A program made the translations under genes and the position numbers. A stretch of 42,922 nt of DNA from Actinomycetota bacterium (GTDB taxonomy: Bacteria > Actinomycetota > Thermoleophilia > Gaiellales > Gaiellaceae): assembly GCA_013816245.1 (NCBI GenBank), contig JACDEU010000024.1, forward strand, positions 1 through 42,922, read 5' to 3'. Within the stretch, counting starts at the first letter, position 1. Every line of letters starts with the position of its first letter. Below, piece after piece: positions 8,767 through 17,249 of this stretch. The notes beneath the pieces were generated by a model, which was given only the letters and a program-made list of their open reading frames with translations, did not search any database and had not been told where the DNA came from.

Positions 8767-8994
8767 GGCTACGGCGCCTCCGGCGGAAGTCGCGCCCAGG
8801 TGAGGAAGGGACCCCGCACGAGTCGATTGGCCGCACCGAGCGCGGCGACAATCGCGAAGGCGGCCGATCGGCGCTCTCTGCGACTCAAGGGCATGCGCAC
8901 AAGCCTAATGTGGTTTTTTCGCGTTACCGCTTCTGCTGCCGAGGGGCGGACGGGGCGAGAACAATCGTCCGGTCGCGGACCCCGACGACGATCG

Positions 8995-10106
8995 TCATTC
9001 AACGAGGGAGAGCTCTGCCATGCCGCCCAGAAAAGCAGCAAGCCGCTCGACCTCGTCCGCTAGCGCCTTCCTAACCCTCGCGCCGAGCTGCGCGAACGGT
9101 TCCACCTCGACTCGCAGCCGCTCACCGCGCAGCTCGTGCGACCAGATGCCCGCGGCCTGGCCGTCGACGAGGACGACGGGCGTAACCCGGCCCTGCGGCC
9201 GGAACACCCGCCGGATCTGCTCCGACGCCACGAATGCCTCGCGCGGGCGCGGGGCCATGATGTACGGGTCGAAAGCCGGCAGCAGGCGCACGCCGCGAGG
9301 GCCTCGCCGCGCTGCGAGCTCGTCGACGTTTCGCTCATGCGCCCATGCCGAGCGTCCCTCGACCTCCACCTCCACGAGCTCGTCACGATTCGACTCCAGC
9401 AGCTCCTTCGCGACACGGGAGTGCTCGAGCCACCGGTACATATCGTCGTAGCTGGCGACACCGTACGTGCCGAGGAAGCGCCGCAGGAACTCGCGTCGTC
9501 CCCGATCGGTATCCATTACCGGGACCATTCGTCGCAGCCAGCGGTCGGGCCGCACGAACGTGACGTTGCGACCGCGATTCGGGCCGAAGCAGAGATCCCC
9601 CAAGTGGGCGGAAACCTTGAGGACTCCGCCCCAGCGAGTGCGGCCTCGCGCACGTCGGGTCCCGCGAGCTCGACGAGACGCTCGGCAAGCGCTTCGCGCG
9701 TCCGCGGCCGTCCGTCGAGCGCGCGCGGGACGTTCTCGACAATTGCGTGGTACTGCTCGCGCGTGATGCCGCGCTGGCGCATCCAGCCATCGCCGGGACC
9801 TTCCGGAAGCGGACGCAGCACCGCGACGTACAGGGCGAGGTCGTCGGAGGGAACGAGGTGCAGCGTGTCGCGGATCGTCCACGTCTTCACGAGTGTCCGC
9901 TCCTCCTCGAGCGCCCGCTTCACGGTGCCCGGCTCGATGCCTTCGACCCGCGCCCACAGTGCCAGTTCTGCCGACGACGCCACTTGCGCGTGCACGCCGC
10001 AGAGCGTGCCCACGACGGCGATGAGGCTTCCGGGCGGGGCGCGCTCCGTGAGGAACTGCCGCTCGAGCCGAAATGCGAGCACCTGGTCCCACGAGAGCTT
10101 GATCAC
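8995..10106 (-). pseudogene. Winged-helix HTH_42 (AlkZ/YcaQ-like) protein, frameshifted
   Basis: The N-terminal part (from GTG 10106, beginning IKLSWDQVLAFRL) and the C-terminal part (DLCFGPNRGRNVTF through DELAARRGPRGVRLLPAFDP to 8995) together make one HTH_42 family protein of about 370 residues. This is the family of the DNA glycosylase AlkZ/YcaQ, which unhooks interstrand crosslinks; many actinobacterial members are uncharacterised. The two parts lie in different frames and join near 9627-9632 (plus coordinates), where a single missing base in CTCGCTGGGGCGG would explain the shift. Everything else looks well conserved, so this is either a recent mutation or a sequencing/assembly error. 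It has no operon partners. Confidence 0.75.
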
Positions 10107-10475
10107 GCCGGATTTCCGCGAGCCTCGTCGAGTCACGGCGTCAAGCCTATGATCCCGCGCCGCAGTTCTGTAGCGGGAGCGGCTGCTCTGCGTTGCCGGC
10201 TTCGGGCTCGTCTTCGCCGCCGCGACGGACGCGAGCTCGCGCATTAACTCAACGAGTCGCACACACCGGCCTCGCCGTCGTGGCAGCGATCCTGATCGGC
10301 CTGCACCTGGGCGTGACCGGGGTCGCGGCCGCACTCTTCCCCCGGCGGGGCGAAGCAAGCAGGTTCGACGCGGTCGAGCCGCCTCCTTAGCCGAGCAACC
10401 TTCAGGCCCGCTCGCCCCGGCTTGGTCGACCGACATAGGCATTCGTTAGCAAAAGACAGCGAGATCACCACTCGC

Positions 10476-10680
10476 CCGAGAGGAGGCTGGCAGGCCGAAC
10501 TTCTTTGCGAGAGCGACGCCTGTTCTAATCGGGCTCAGTCTGCTGTCGCTCGCGGCTCCGGACATCGGCGCGTCCGCCGGAGAGATTCGCGCGTGCGTGA
10601 ACAGGGTCAGCGGCATCGCACGGATAGTGCGCGCCGGCGGCTCGTGTCGGTCCTGCCTTCGTCCCTGTCCGGAGCTATGA
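10476..10680 (+). pseudogene. Fragment of a small secreted protein
   Basis: One frame reads a hydrophobic signal-like stretch (TPVLIGLSLLSLAAPDIGAS) followed by GEIRACVNRVSGIARIV and two further cysteines, then a stop at 10678-10680. Secreted actinobacterial proteins often begin with such a signal peptide and an ACVN..SG..R block. No convincing start codon is present and the rest of the domain is missing, so I call it a remnant. The family is only loosely recognised. Confidence 0.3.
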
Positions 10681-10792
10681 GGAGCTGGTGGCGGGCGAAG
10701 CTGCCGGCATCTTCGAGGCAATCAATCCCGGAGCGGCGAATCCGTACGAGATTTGGACGACTACCCTGCTGATCCGCCCGATCGTCGCGTAA
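10646..10792 (+). pseudogene. C-terminal fragment of an unrecognised protein
   Basis: An open frame overlapping the previous fragment reads VRSYEELVAGEAAGIFEAI, then NPGAANPYEIWTTTLLIRP, and ends at TAA 10790. It looks like the tail of a folded protein, with alternating helix- and strand-like segments, but I do not recognise the family. No start codon is evident. Confidence 0.25.
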
Positions 10793-10803
10793 CCCAACAC
10801 GTC

Positions 10804-10848
10804 GAGGAGCAGCAGCCGTCGTTGAGTCCTCCGGCGCTGCTGCTTCTC
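10804..10848. terminator. Long imperfect inverted repeat
   Basis: GAGGAGCAGCAGCCG (10804-10818) faces CGGCGCTGCTGCTTCTC (10832-10848) with a 13-nt loop. It lies just downstream of the fragment ending at 10792. It could end transcription, although there is no T-run. Confidence 0.4.
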
Positions 10849-11023
10849 GGGTGAACGAGGTCTGTCCGCATGAACCTCGATAACCGGACAAGCTGGTAGG
10901 AGAAACGAGGCGAACCCGCCGCGTCTCCCTGCAACAACTAATCTCGATCGGCGAGCAACTAGGAGACCCTGCGCAAAGAGTGGCCGAGACTGCTCTCGCC
11001 TGATGCGCTCGCCGATCTACTTA

Positions 11024-11050
11024 CCGGTCTACCGAACTGAGAGAGCCTGG
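11024..11050. repeat. 27-nt dispersed repeat, copy 1
   Basis: Matches 14677-14703 at 23 of 27 positions (CCGGYCTACCGAMCTGAGAG core). The reverse complement (CTCTCAGTTCGGTAG) resembles a tRNA D-arm, so this may be a further tRNA trace. Confidence 0.35.
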
Positions 11051-11117
11051 CAGAACCGAGGCGATCCAGGATGGTCTGAACAAGTCGTGGAATGCCGAAT
11101 AGAACAGCTTTAGCCCT

Positions 11118-11162
<45 letters not shown>

Positions 11163-11231
11163 TCGAAAAGGCCGGCTCATCGGAGCTTTAGTTTTCTACT
11201 CAGGCGACAAGACCTGTGGAAAACGGCGCGC

Positions 11232-11250
11232 GGTCAAGTTTTGGTCAAGT
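11232..11250 (+). repeat. Tandem GGTCAAGT pair, 11-nt period
   Basis: GGTCAAGT at 11232-11239 and 11243-11250, 72 nt after the tRNA-Ala 3' half. This has the same arrangement as the pairs after the Thr, Val and fMet remnants. Confidence 0.4.
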
Positions 11251-11331
11251 GGCCTTCAGGCAACCGTGCCGGAGTGCGAGGCTTACGGCACTCGCTCATG
11301 ACTCGACTGCGACTCGCTACAGCGTTGCGAG

Positions 11332-11411
11332 CGCGGGGAAGGCCGCTGCGGCGTGGCTGTGCCCCCGGCCTCATAACCCGGAGGTCGCAGGTTCAAATCC
11401 TGCCGCCGCTA
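11332..11411 (+). pseudogene. tRNA-fMet(CAT) remnant, 3' half well preserved
   Basis: Loop CTCATAA (11370-11376), stem strands CCGGC/CCCGG, variable AGGTC, perfect T-arm GCAGG-TTCAAAT-CCTGC, acceptor CGCCGCT and A at 11411. A CGCGGGG at 11332-11338 could be the initiator 5' acceptor strand, but the D-arm region is about 7 nt too long and unrecognisable. A shorter trace of the same half lies at 8388-8401. Confidence 0.55.
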
Positions 11412-11413
11412 CT

Positions 11414-11440
11414 GGATCCCTGGAAACGGGGCCTTTTTGT
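11414..11440 (+). terminator. Rho-independent terminator after the tRNA-fMet remnant
   Basis: GGATCCC (11414-11420) pairs with GGGGCC (11428-11433), with one bulged A and a G-T pair, around a 7-nt loop, and is followed by TTTTT. It shares GAAACGGGGCC with the hairpin at 8489-8513. Confidence 0.6.
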
Positions 11441-11468
11441 TCGCGGCCGGAGACGACGTGGCAAAACC

Positions 11469-11488
11469 TTTGCCCGGTTTTTTGCCCG
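11469..11488 (+). repeat. Tandem TTTGCCCG pair, 12-nt period
   Basis: TTTGCCCG at 11469-11476 and 11481-11488, 58 nt after the tRNA-fMet remnant. Possible arm-type recombinase sites. From here to the next remnant at 11664 no gene was recognised. Confidence 0.4.
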
Positions 11489-11663
11489 CACGGCCCGCGC
11501 GTTAATCAATCCGGTCGAATTCGCCGTTTTGCCTCTCGCTGACTCGAAGCCAAGGCGAGAGGCGGAGCGCACGCGAGCCTTCTTTGTTCCGTCGCCGAGA
11601 ATGGTCCCGCCTGCCGGATGGGTCGGTGTCGTCGTACCGTCGCTGGGCCGATGGGTTGGGCCG

Positions 11664-11710
11664 CCCATTCACACGCGGGAGGCCCCCTGGTTCGATCCCA
11701 GGTGTGCCCA
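11664..11710 (+). pseudogene. tRNA-Val(CAC) 3' half, copy 2
   Basis: Anticodon loop TTCACAC (11668-11674), stem strand GCGGG, perfect T-stem CCTGG/CCAGG around TTCGATC, acceptor TGTGCCC and A at 11710. The 5' half is absent. It matches the copy ending at 8480 apart from a few substitutions and one extra C. Confidence 0.6.
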
Positions 11711-11811
11711 TCGTCCTCGTCCGCTTGGTTGAGCGGAGAATCCGAGTAAGGCTTGTTGTTTGTCCACTCCTCGTCCAAGCGCGCCTGGACGCGAGCACCG
11801 AACAAGTCGGC

Positions 11812-12078
11812 CGGACGGTGCCTCGTCGGCGGGCACTCGATCTGGTGGCAGCGCGCAAGACGGTCGCCGAGGTCGCGCGGCTGCTCGAAGTCAGCGATCA
11901 GTCGATCTACACGTGGCGGCGGTAGGAGCTGATTGACCGCGGCGAGCTGCCCGGCCTTAGCTCGGTGGAGCGTGAGGAGTTGCGTGCGGCGAGGCTGCGG
12001 ATCAGGGAGCTCGAGACGGAGCTGGCGGTGCACCGTCGCCCGGCCGAGCTGTTGAAGGAGTCGGCGGCGGTCGCGATG
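11812..12078 (+). pseudogene. IS3-family OrfA transposase remnant with in-frame stop
   Basis: One frame reads RRRALDLVAARKTVAEVARL, LEVSDQSIYTWRR, then a TAG stop at 11923-11925, then ELIDRGELPGLSSVEREEL and RELETELAVHRRPAELLKE. This is the helix-turn-helix plus leucine-rich coiled-coil OrfA of IS3 elements. The stop stands where QEL would be expected, so it is a CAG-to-TAG change. The N-terminus is unclear and the DDE transposase OrfB is missing; no terminal repeats were found. It directly follows the second tRNA-Val remnant. Confidence 0.7.
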
Positions 12079-12278
12079 CTGATGCGGCGCGCCGGCATCC
12101 TCGGCCGCAGCAGCGCTCGCAACCGCGGCCGCCTGGGTCAAGAAACGCGGCTCCACCGAACTGCGGGCACTCCGAAGTCCCCGTCAAACCGGGTCCGGTT
12201 CACCCCGCATTTTCCCTCGATGGGGTGAGGCTTTTCGCTCGACCAAGGGATGGTTGTTCCTAAACGGGTGAATAGGGT

Positions 12279-13067
12279 TTGGCACAGGAAGGTTCTGCGG
12301 CTGGCGCGGCTCTGTCGCGCAGATGGGGATTATCTTTGCGGAGTTATCTGCGGTGGCACGGCGCGGCTTCGGCTGACGCGGCGAAGGGCGAACGCTCCTC
12401 GGGTGAGGAGTCAGCGTGTGCTCAGGTCGGCGCGGTGGTGGCCCTAGTTCCTGCGCACAACGAGCAGGGGCAGATCGCTCAGACGATCGAGTCGCTTCGC
12501 GCTCAGAGCCGCCCGGTGGCGCGGATCGTCGTCATCGCTGACAACTGTACGGATCGCACGGCGGAGGTGGCGGCTGCCGCGGGTGCAGAGGTGTACGAGA
12601 CAGTCGGGAACACGGCGAAGAAGGCGGGGGCTCTGAACCAGGGGATGGGCGTCGTCGCCAGCGGCTGCCGAGCAGATTACTTGCTGCAGATGGACGCCGA
12701 CACTGTCCTCGAGCAGCGGTTCGTCGAAAGTGCCGTCCGGGAGTTGCAGGGGGACGAGCGGCTCGCCGGCGTTTGCGCGCGCTTTCTCACAAAGCCTTGC
12801 CGAGGCTTTCTACCCTGGTTGCAGCGGATGGAGTATCAGCGGCTCGACCGGCACACGGCACGCCGGCGACACAAGATTCATTGCCTTTCCGGCACCGCGA
12901 CGCTGCTGCGGTACACGGTCTTGCCGGAGCGGCCGTGGTATGAGGCGAGCCTGGTCGCTAACAACCGGGATCGCGGCCCGGCGGCTCGCCCGTCGCTGAT
13001 CGTCGCGAGATCTCGGGCGCCTGCCAACTCGAGACGATCATCCACCCGCAGCTCTGGGGCGATGTGA
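12279..13067 (+). pseudogene. Truncated family 2 glycosyltransferase
   Basis: From about residue 52 this is a GT2 catalytic domain: VVALVPAHNEQGQIAQTIES, then IVVIADNCTDRTAEVA, the nucleotide-sugar DAD motif in YLLQMDADTVLEQRF, and an acceptor-site region ending CLSGTATLLRY. After PWYEASLV the sequence becomes arginine- and serine-rich and no longer GT2-like, and the Q/RxxRW motif and membrane helices are lost. The first ~50 residues also look unrelated, so the true start is uncertain. The intact enzyme would probably be a membrane glycosyltransferase. The following ORF carries an MshEN domain, and GT2 and MshEN occur in one protein in NfrB-type transferases. Confidence 0.6.
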
Positions 13068-13128
13068 AGTGAAGCTGGTTTGTTTGGGTGGTTCGTGTGT
13101 ATGAATCTGCAATGAATGGGAGGCACCT

Positions 13129-13572
13129 GTGGCTGGTTGGAATATTCCGGTGGCGACGCGTCCGAGGCGTACGAGCGAGCCTCCAGAGCCTGCTCGGATC
13201 GAGCTTGTGGCTCGATTCGGAGCTGGATCGTCGGCTCTTCGCCCGTTCGGTGGGGGAGCAAAGGCAGGGAAGCGGCAAGCCGCCACCGCAGACTCATCGC
13301 TCGGCCAGCTTCTCCTGAGCGAGGAACTGCTGAGCGAAGAGGAGCTGGGCCAGGCGCTCAGGGAGCAGAAGAGGACGAGGCCGAAGGAGCCTTTGGGCGA
13401 GATTCTGCTCCGCGGTGGGCTCGTCCCTGGTCCCGCCCTCGTGCGGCTGCTGGCACGGCAGGCTGAGCTCAAACTTGAGGTGGAGGGTGGGTTCGGTAGT
13501 GGATTGCGGCGCGCGATTGAACTGCGTCACCGAGCCGAACGTACACAAGCAGCGGCTCCATCGCCCGCGTAA
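13129..13572 (+). CDS. MshEN (GspE N-terminal-like) domain protein
   Basis: A 147-residue protein with GTG start and a good GGGAGG ribosome site 5-10 nt upstream. Residues about 60-125 match the MshEN/GspE_N fold, with the repeated pattern LGQLLLSEELLSEEELGQAL and LGEILLRGGLVPGPALVRLL. MshEN domains often bind cyclic-di-GMP, but the conserved ligand residues cannot be judged here. In full-length NfrB-like proteins this domain is joined to a GT2 domain. Here it is separated by about 60 nt from the truncated GT2, so it may be a leftover domain or a small stand-alone regulator. Confidence 0.5.
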   Translation: MAGWNIPVATRPRRTSEPPEPARIELVARFGAGSSALRPFGGGAKAGKRQAATADSSLGQLLLSEELLSEEELGQALREQKRTRPKEPLGEILLRGGLVPGPALVRLLARQAELKLEVEGGFGSGLRRAIELRHRAERTQAAAPSPA

Positions 13573-13587
13573 CTCACCGGGAAAGCG

Positions 13588-14623
13588 GTGTCAGGCCCAC
13601 CGGCTTGTTGTCGCGGCGCGTTCGACGTCTACTCGATGAACGTGGACGGTTCGGGCGTGAAGCGGCTGACGCGAGACGGCTCGAGCGGCAGCGCCGTCTT
13701 TTCGCCGAACGGGAAGCGAATTGCCTTCGCGAGCAGCGGTGACGGCGACTTCGACATCTACGCTGGGAACGCCGACGGAAGTGCGATCACGAAGCTGACG
13801 AACAACACCGCGGTCGACGGAGTTCCCGACTGGTCCCGGGACGGACAGGATCGTCTATGCGAGCAATGCGGGTGGCACCCAGGAGGTGTGGGTGATGAAC
13901 GCGGACGGCTCCGGCGCGCGATCGATCACGAACGGTCCCTCCGGACGGAACTTTGATCCAGCCTGGTCGCCCGATGGGTCGAGGATCGTCTTTTCCAGTA
14001 CACGCGACAACGGACTGACGCAGGAGGTCTACGTCATGAACGCCGACGGCTCCGCGCAGACGAGGCTGACGTCGCTCGGCGCCTACAACCTGATGGCGAG
14101 CTGGTCACCCGACGGCCGCAAGATCGTCTTCATGAGCGGGCGAGACGGCAGCCAGGAGATCTACATCATGAACCCCGACGGTACTGCGCAAACGCGCGTG
14201 ACTCCCGACGCGTTCAACGACGCCATGCCAGCCTGGTCGCCCGACGGAACGAGGATCGTCTTCGCCAGCGGCCACGACGACCACGGCAACCTGTACACGA
14301 TCAACCCGAACGGGACTGGGGAAACCCGCCTGACCCAAGGTTCCGCTTTCAGCGTCGAGCCGAGCTGGGGTGTGCGTGTCGCTGCGCCGACCTCGGCCTG
14401 CACGATCACCGGCACGGCGCACCGAGACACACTGCGAGGGACGGCCAGGCGCGACGTGATCTGCGGACTCGGAAGCAACGACACACTGTTCGGGCTCGCC
14501 GGCAACGACCTGCTGAAAGGAGGACCCGGAAACGACGTCCTGATCGGCGGAGCCGGTACGGACACCGCCGACGGCGGTCCCGGCCGCGACAGGTGCGCCG
14601 CCGAGGCCAAGATCTCCTGCTGA
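13588..14623 (+). pseudogene. TolB-like beta-propeller with RTX-type C-terminus, frameshifted
   Basis: Repeated WD40-like/PD40 blades ([43 protein letters not shown] and others) run to about 14380. A short calcium-binding-type repeat tail follows ([20 protein letters not shown]) and ends with two cysteines at TGA 14621-14623. The first two blades lie in one frame and the rest in another. The switch is near 13845, where GACGGACAGGATCGTC needs two extra bases to read DGTRIV. No signal peptide precedes the first blade, so the N-terminus is also missing. The protein would be periplasmic or secreted. Confidence 0.7.
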
Positions 14624-14891
14624 GCGCCGCCGCTTCACGGCGACGGGATCCTCACCAGCCGATCCTCGATCCGGAACCGGCCTACCGACCTGAGAGAACC
14701 GGGCGCAAAGGGGAATGTCACTCAGGAAGGCTTGAGCCCGCCAAGCGCACCGAGCCGGGAAACTTTCGCACAGGAGGTCGAACGAGACCGCCAGCTATGG
14801 CCGCTTGCAGATTCGCTTGCAGTCGCCCGTTTTACGTTCGCTTTACACGCAGCACACGCTGTCCTGATTCGATCCAGCCAGCATCCCAAGG
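14624..14891 (+). promoter_or_regulatory. Leader region of the two-component cluster with short direct repeats
   Basis: CGCTTGCAG occurs at 14802-14810 and 14814-14822 (12-nt period). It is followed by two TTTAC boxes (GTTTTACGTTCGCTTTACAC). Helical-phase direct repeats are typical of OmpR-family binding sites, so autoregulation is plausible. Copy 2 of the 27-nt repeat (14677-14703) also lies here. No gene is present. Confidence 0.35.
14677..14703. repeat. 27-nt dispersed repeat, copy 2
   Basis: 23 of 27 bases match 11024-11050. The reverse complement looks like a tRNA D-arm. Confidence 0.35.
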
Positions 14892-15176
14892 ATGCGACGG
14901 TTTTGGCTGGTGCTTCTGTGCGCCGCGCTTGTATTCGCGGCGTCAAGCGCGGCTGCTGAAAAGACCGTGGACCGCGGCATCGTCATGCGGGTGCAGCCTC
15001 CGCGCTTTTCGATCCGCGAGCTAGACGGGACCCGATTAAAATTCGCGAGCAATCGAGCGACTGTCATCACGCTCGACGGGCACCGAGTCCGCCTCGCACG
15101 TCTTCGGCGCGGCGACGTAGTGACGATCGATCATGCAGGACGGTTCGTGAGCATGATCAGGGCGGTTCGACCGTGA
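14892..15176 (+). CDS. Small secreted protein of unknown function
   Basis: 94 residues with a clear signal peptide: MRRF, a hydrophobic core VLLCAALVFAAS, and SAAAEK as the likely cleavage region near residue 22. The mature part is small, basic and beta-rich (IVMRVQPPRFSIREL and RATVITLDGHRVRLARLRRG), resembling an OB/SH3-like barrel, but no family is recognised. Its stop overlaps the GTG of the response regulator by four bases (GTGA), so they are translationally coupled. A role as the sensed or regulated extracytoplasmic component is a guess from position. Confidence 0.65.
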   Translation: MRRFWLVLLCAALVFAASSAAAEKTVDRGIVMRVQPPRFSIRELDGTRLKFASNRATVITLDGHRVRLARLRRGDVVTIDHAGRFVSMIRAVRP

Positions 15177-15862
15177 GCGGCCTGGCCGTCGTCATCGAGG
15201 ATGACGAGGCGATCGGTGCGCTCGTCGGCGCCTATCTCGAACAAGCGGGCTTCAACGTCGTCCGCGAGTGCACAGGGAAAGCCGGGCTCGACGCAGTCGA
15301 GCGGCGGCAGCCTCGGTTCGTGGTGCTCGACCTGGGTCTGCCGGACCTCGACGGATTCGAGCTCTGCCGTCAGCTGCGTGGCACCGGAGACATTCCGATT
15401 CTGATTCTGACAGCCCGCGACGAGGAAGCTGATCGGATCATCGGCCTCGAACTGGGAGCCGACGACTATCTCACCAAGCCGTTCTCGCCTCGCGAGCTCG
15501 TGGCACGAGTGCGCGCGATCCTGCGCCGAGCCGAGCCCGTTCCGCCGGAGTCGCAGGTTATCGAGGTCGGCGAGTTGCGGCTCGACCTTCGGAGTCGCAG
15601 CGTCACGATCGCAGGGTCGAAAGTGGCGCTCCGCACCCTCGAGTTCGAGCTCCTCGTAGAGCTCGCGCGACATGCCGGGCACGTCGCAACGCGCGATCGT
15701 CTCCTCGACCGCGTGTGGGGGATGTCCTTCGCGGGTGGAACACGCACGGTTGACGTTCACGTCGCGCAGCTGCGCAAGAAGCTCGGCAGGCCGGAAATGA
15801 TCCAGACAGTGCGGGGCGTCGGCTACCGCATCCTCGAAGGGCAAGTTCCGCAGGACGCTTGA
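15173..15862 (+). CDS. OmpR/PhoB-family response regulator
   Basis: 229 residues. The receiver domain (1-115) has acidic residues D10/D11, phosphoacceptor D53 (VVLDLGLPDLDG), T80 and K102 (YLTKPF). A winged-helix DNA-binding domain spans about 130-225, with the typical LRTLEFELLVELARH and RTVDVHVAQLRKKLG, and a C-terminal hairpin (VRGVGYRI). It starts with GTG coupled to the upstream small secreted protein and ends in TTGA, which overlaps the kinase start. It is the transcriptional output of this two-component system. The direct repeats upstream of 14892 are candidate targets. Confidence 0.93.
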   Translation: MSGLAVVIEDDEAIGALVGAYLEQAGFNVVRECTGKAGLDAVERRQPRFVVLDLGLPDLDGFELCRQLRGTGDIPILILTARDEEADRIIGLELGADDYLTKPFSPRELVARVRAILRRAEPVPPESQVIEVGELRLDLRSRSVTIAGSKVALRTLEFELLVELARHAGHVATRDRLLDRVWGMSFAGGTRTVDVHVAQLRKKLGRPEMIQTVRGVGYRILEGQVPQDA

Positions 15863-17163
15863 TCTCACTCCAGACACGTCTGCGGCTCGCAATCGGCGGC
15901 GCTGTTCTCGTCGCAGTCTCCGTCTCGCTGCTCGTAGGCGCGTACCTCGTGCGGCGCTCGCTCGAGCGGGCCGCGTTCAGCGGGCTCCAGCGCCAGGTCG
16001 GACTTCTTGCACACGAGGACGTGCGCCCGGCGCCCGGACAGTTCGGACGGTTTCTTGCGACTCAGGACGAACGTCTGTCGGTTCTCCCGAAGCAGCAGGC
16101 CCGACTTCTCCTCCCTGACAGCCCTACCGGGCGGATAGCAATCAACGAACGCGACTACCTCTACGCAACCCAGGACATCGGCCCGGACGTCGTCGTACTG
16201 CTTCGGACGGCCAGCTCAGTGCGCTCAGAGAGCAAGCCGTTCTGGGTTGCTCTCGGAGCCGCCGGCGGGATCGGCTGTCTTCTCGCGGTGGCCTTAGCCG
16301 CGATGCTTGGCCGCAGCATCGCGCGGCCCGTGCTGCGCGTCGCTCGTGCGAGTCGGCAGCTGGCAGAGGGCAGCCAGCCCGAGGCGCTCCCGGTTGTTGG
16401 AGCGAGTGAGCTGCGCGGCTTGTCCGAATCGTTCAACACAATGGCCGGGCAGCTCACGCGTGCCCGAGACGCCGAGCGCTCGTTTCTCCTCTCAGTAAGC
16501 CACGAGTTGAAGACTCCGCTGACGGCGATCCGAGGATACTCCGAAGCTCTCGACGAAGGCGTCTTCACACCAGAGCGTGCAGTCAAGGTGATCCGCATCG
16601 AGGCGGCCCGCCTCGAACGCCTAATAGCCGACCTCATTAACCTCGCCCGCCTGGACCAGCAGCGATTCGACATCTATCCGGACACGGTCGACCTCGTCGA
16701 GATCGCTCGTGAGAGCGCGGCGCGGCACGCCGCACGTGCACGCGACCTGGGAGTGCGAATTCAGCTCGAACAAGGACGGTGCGCTTCTGCCAGAGCCGAT
16801 CCCGACCGCCTGCTGCAGGTCGTGTCCAACCTCATCGAGAACGCGCTGCGCTGCACACCGCGCGGGGGCACGGTCACGCTCGCCACGGCAGCAGGGGAGC
16901 TCAAAGTCAAGGACACGGGCCCGGGACTCGCATCCGACGACATCCCACATGCATTCGATCGCTTCTTCCTCTACCGCAGGTACAACAACGAGCGACCCGT
17001 CGGCACAGGTCTCGGACTCGCAATCGTTCGCGAGCTTGCACAGGCGATGGGAGGAGAGGCCCGCGTAGCCGCCTCGCCGACGGGGACCGAGTTCACAATC
17101 TCTCTTCCTCTGCCCAAAACCAGAGATCAGCTCGACGCATTACACGCGTTTACAGCGAGCTGA
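15859..17163 (+). CDS. Membrane sensor histidine kinase
   Basis: 434 residues starting at TTG. TM1 is near 10-30 and TM2 near 126-148, enclosing an extracytoplasmic sensor of about 95 residues. A HAMP linker follows TM2 (GRSIARPVLRVARAS). The DHp domain has phosphoacceptor H215 in SVSHELKTPLTAIRGYSEAL. The ATPase domain has an N-box (NLIENALRCTP), G1 (DTGPGLASDD), the F-box DRFF and G2 (GTGLGLAIV). It is translationally coupled to the response regulator by a 4-nt overlap and should phosphorylate it. The signal is unknown. Confidence 0.93.
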   Translation: MISLQTRLRLAIGGAVLVAVSVSLLVGAYLVRRSLERAAFSGLQRQVGLLAHEDVRPAPGQFGRFLATQDERLSVLPKQQARLLLPDSPTGRIAINERDYLYATQDIGPDVVVLLRTASSVRSESKPFWVALGAAGGIGCLLAVALAAMLGRSIARPVLRVARASRQLAEGSQPEALPVVGASELRGLSESFNTMAGQLTRARDAERSFLLSVSHELKTPLTAIRGYSEALDEGVFTPERAVKVIRIEAARLERLIADLINLARLDQQRFDIYPDTVDLVEIARESAARHAARARDLGVRIQLEQGRCASARADPDRLLQVVSNLIENALRCTPRGGTVTLATAAGELKVKDTGPGLASDDIPHAFDRFFLYRRYNNERPVGTGLGLAIVRELAQAMGGEARVAASPTGTEFTISLPLPKTRDQLDALHAFTAS

Positions 17164-17249
17164 CACCGGATTACGAAGAGCTCACTGGCCACACACACGC
17201 AGTTGGGATAACCCCCACGTCAAACACATTCGACTCTGGGAGGTTCACA

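Larger units (their letters stand above)
8319..8994. other. Accessory intergenic stretch: tRNA remnants, terminator, repeats, small ORF traces
   Basis: Contents in order: a short fMet-like trace (CATAACCCGGAGGT, 8388-8401), the tRNA-Val 3' half (8434-8480), a terminator-like hairpin (8489-8513), paired TTTGGAAACG repeats (8551 and 8563), and a 5'-truncated small membrane-protein frame ending at 8766. A possible 41-residue minus-strand ORF (8769-8894) has no recognised homologue and is not called as a gene. Confidence 0.5.
10107..11117. other. Intergenic stretch with gene fragments
   Basis: No intact gene was recognised. Two overlapping short frames look like protein fragments (10476-10680 and 10646-10792). 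A long inverted repeat lies at 10804-10848, and a 27-nt repeat shared with 14677-14703 lies at 11024-11050. A small hydrophobic frame (10193-10390) has no recognisable family. Confidence 0.45.

Noticed and set aside
8769-8894. A 41-residue basic/hydrophobic minus-strand ORF
   Set aside because: No recognisable family, weak start context and unclear conservation; not enough to call a gene.
11241-11732. A 163-residue open frame across the fMet and Val remnants
   Set aside because: It translates tRNA and terminator sequence and shows no protein family.
16779-17249. Upstream extension of the RTX protein to 16779
   Set aside because: It overlaps the histidine kinase catalytic domain in another frame. 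GTG 17250 has a ribosome site and begins a signal peptide.
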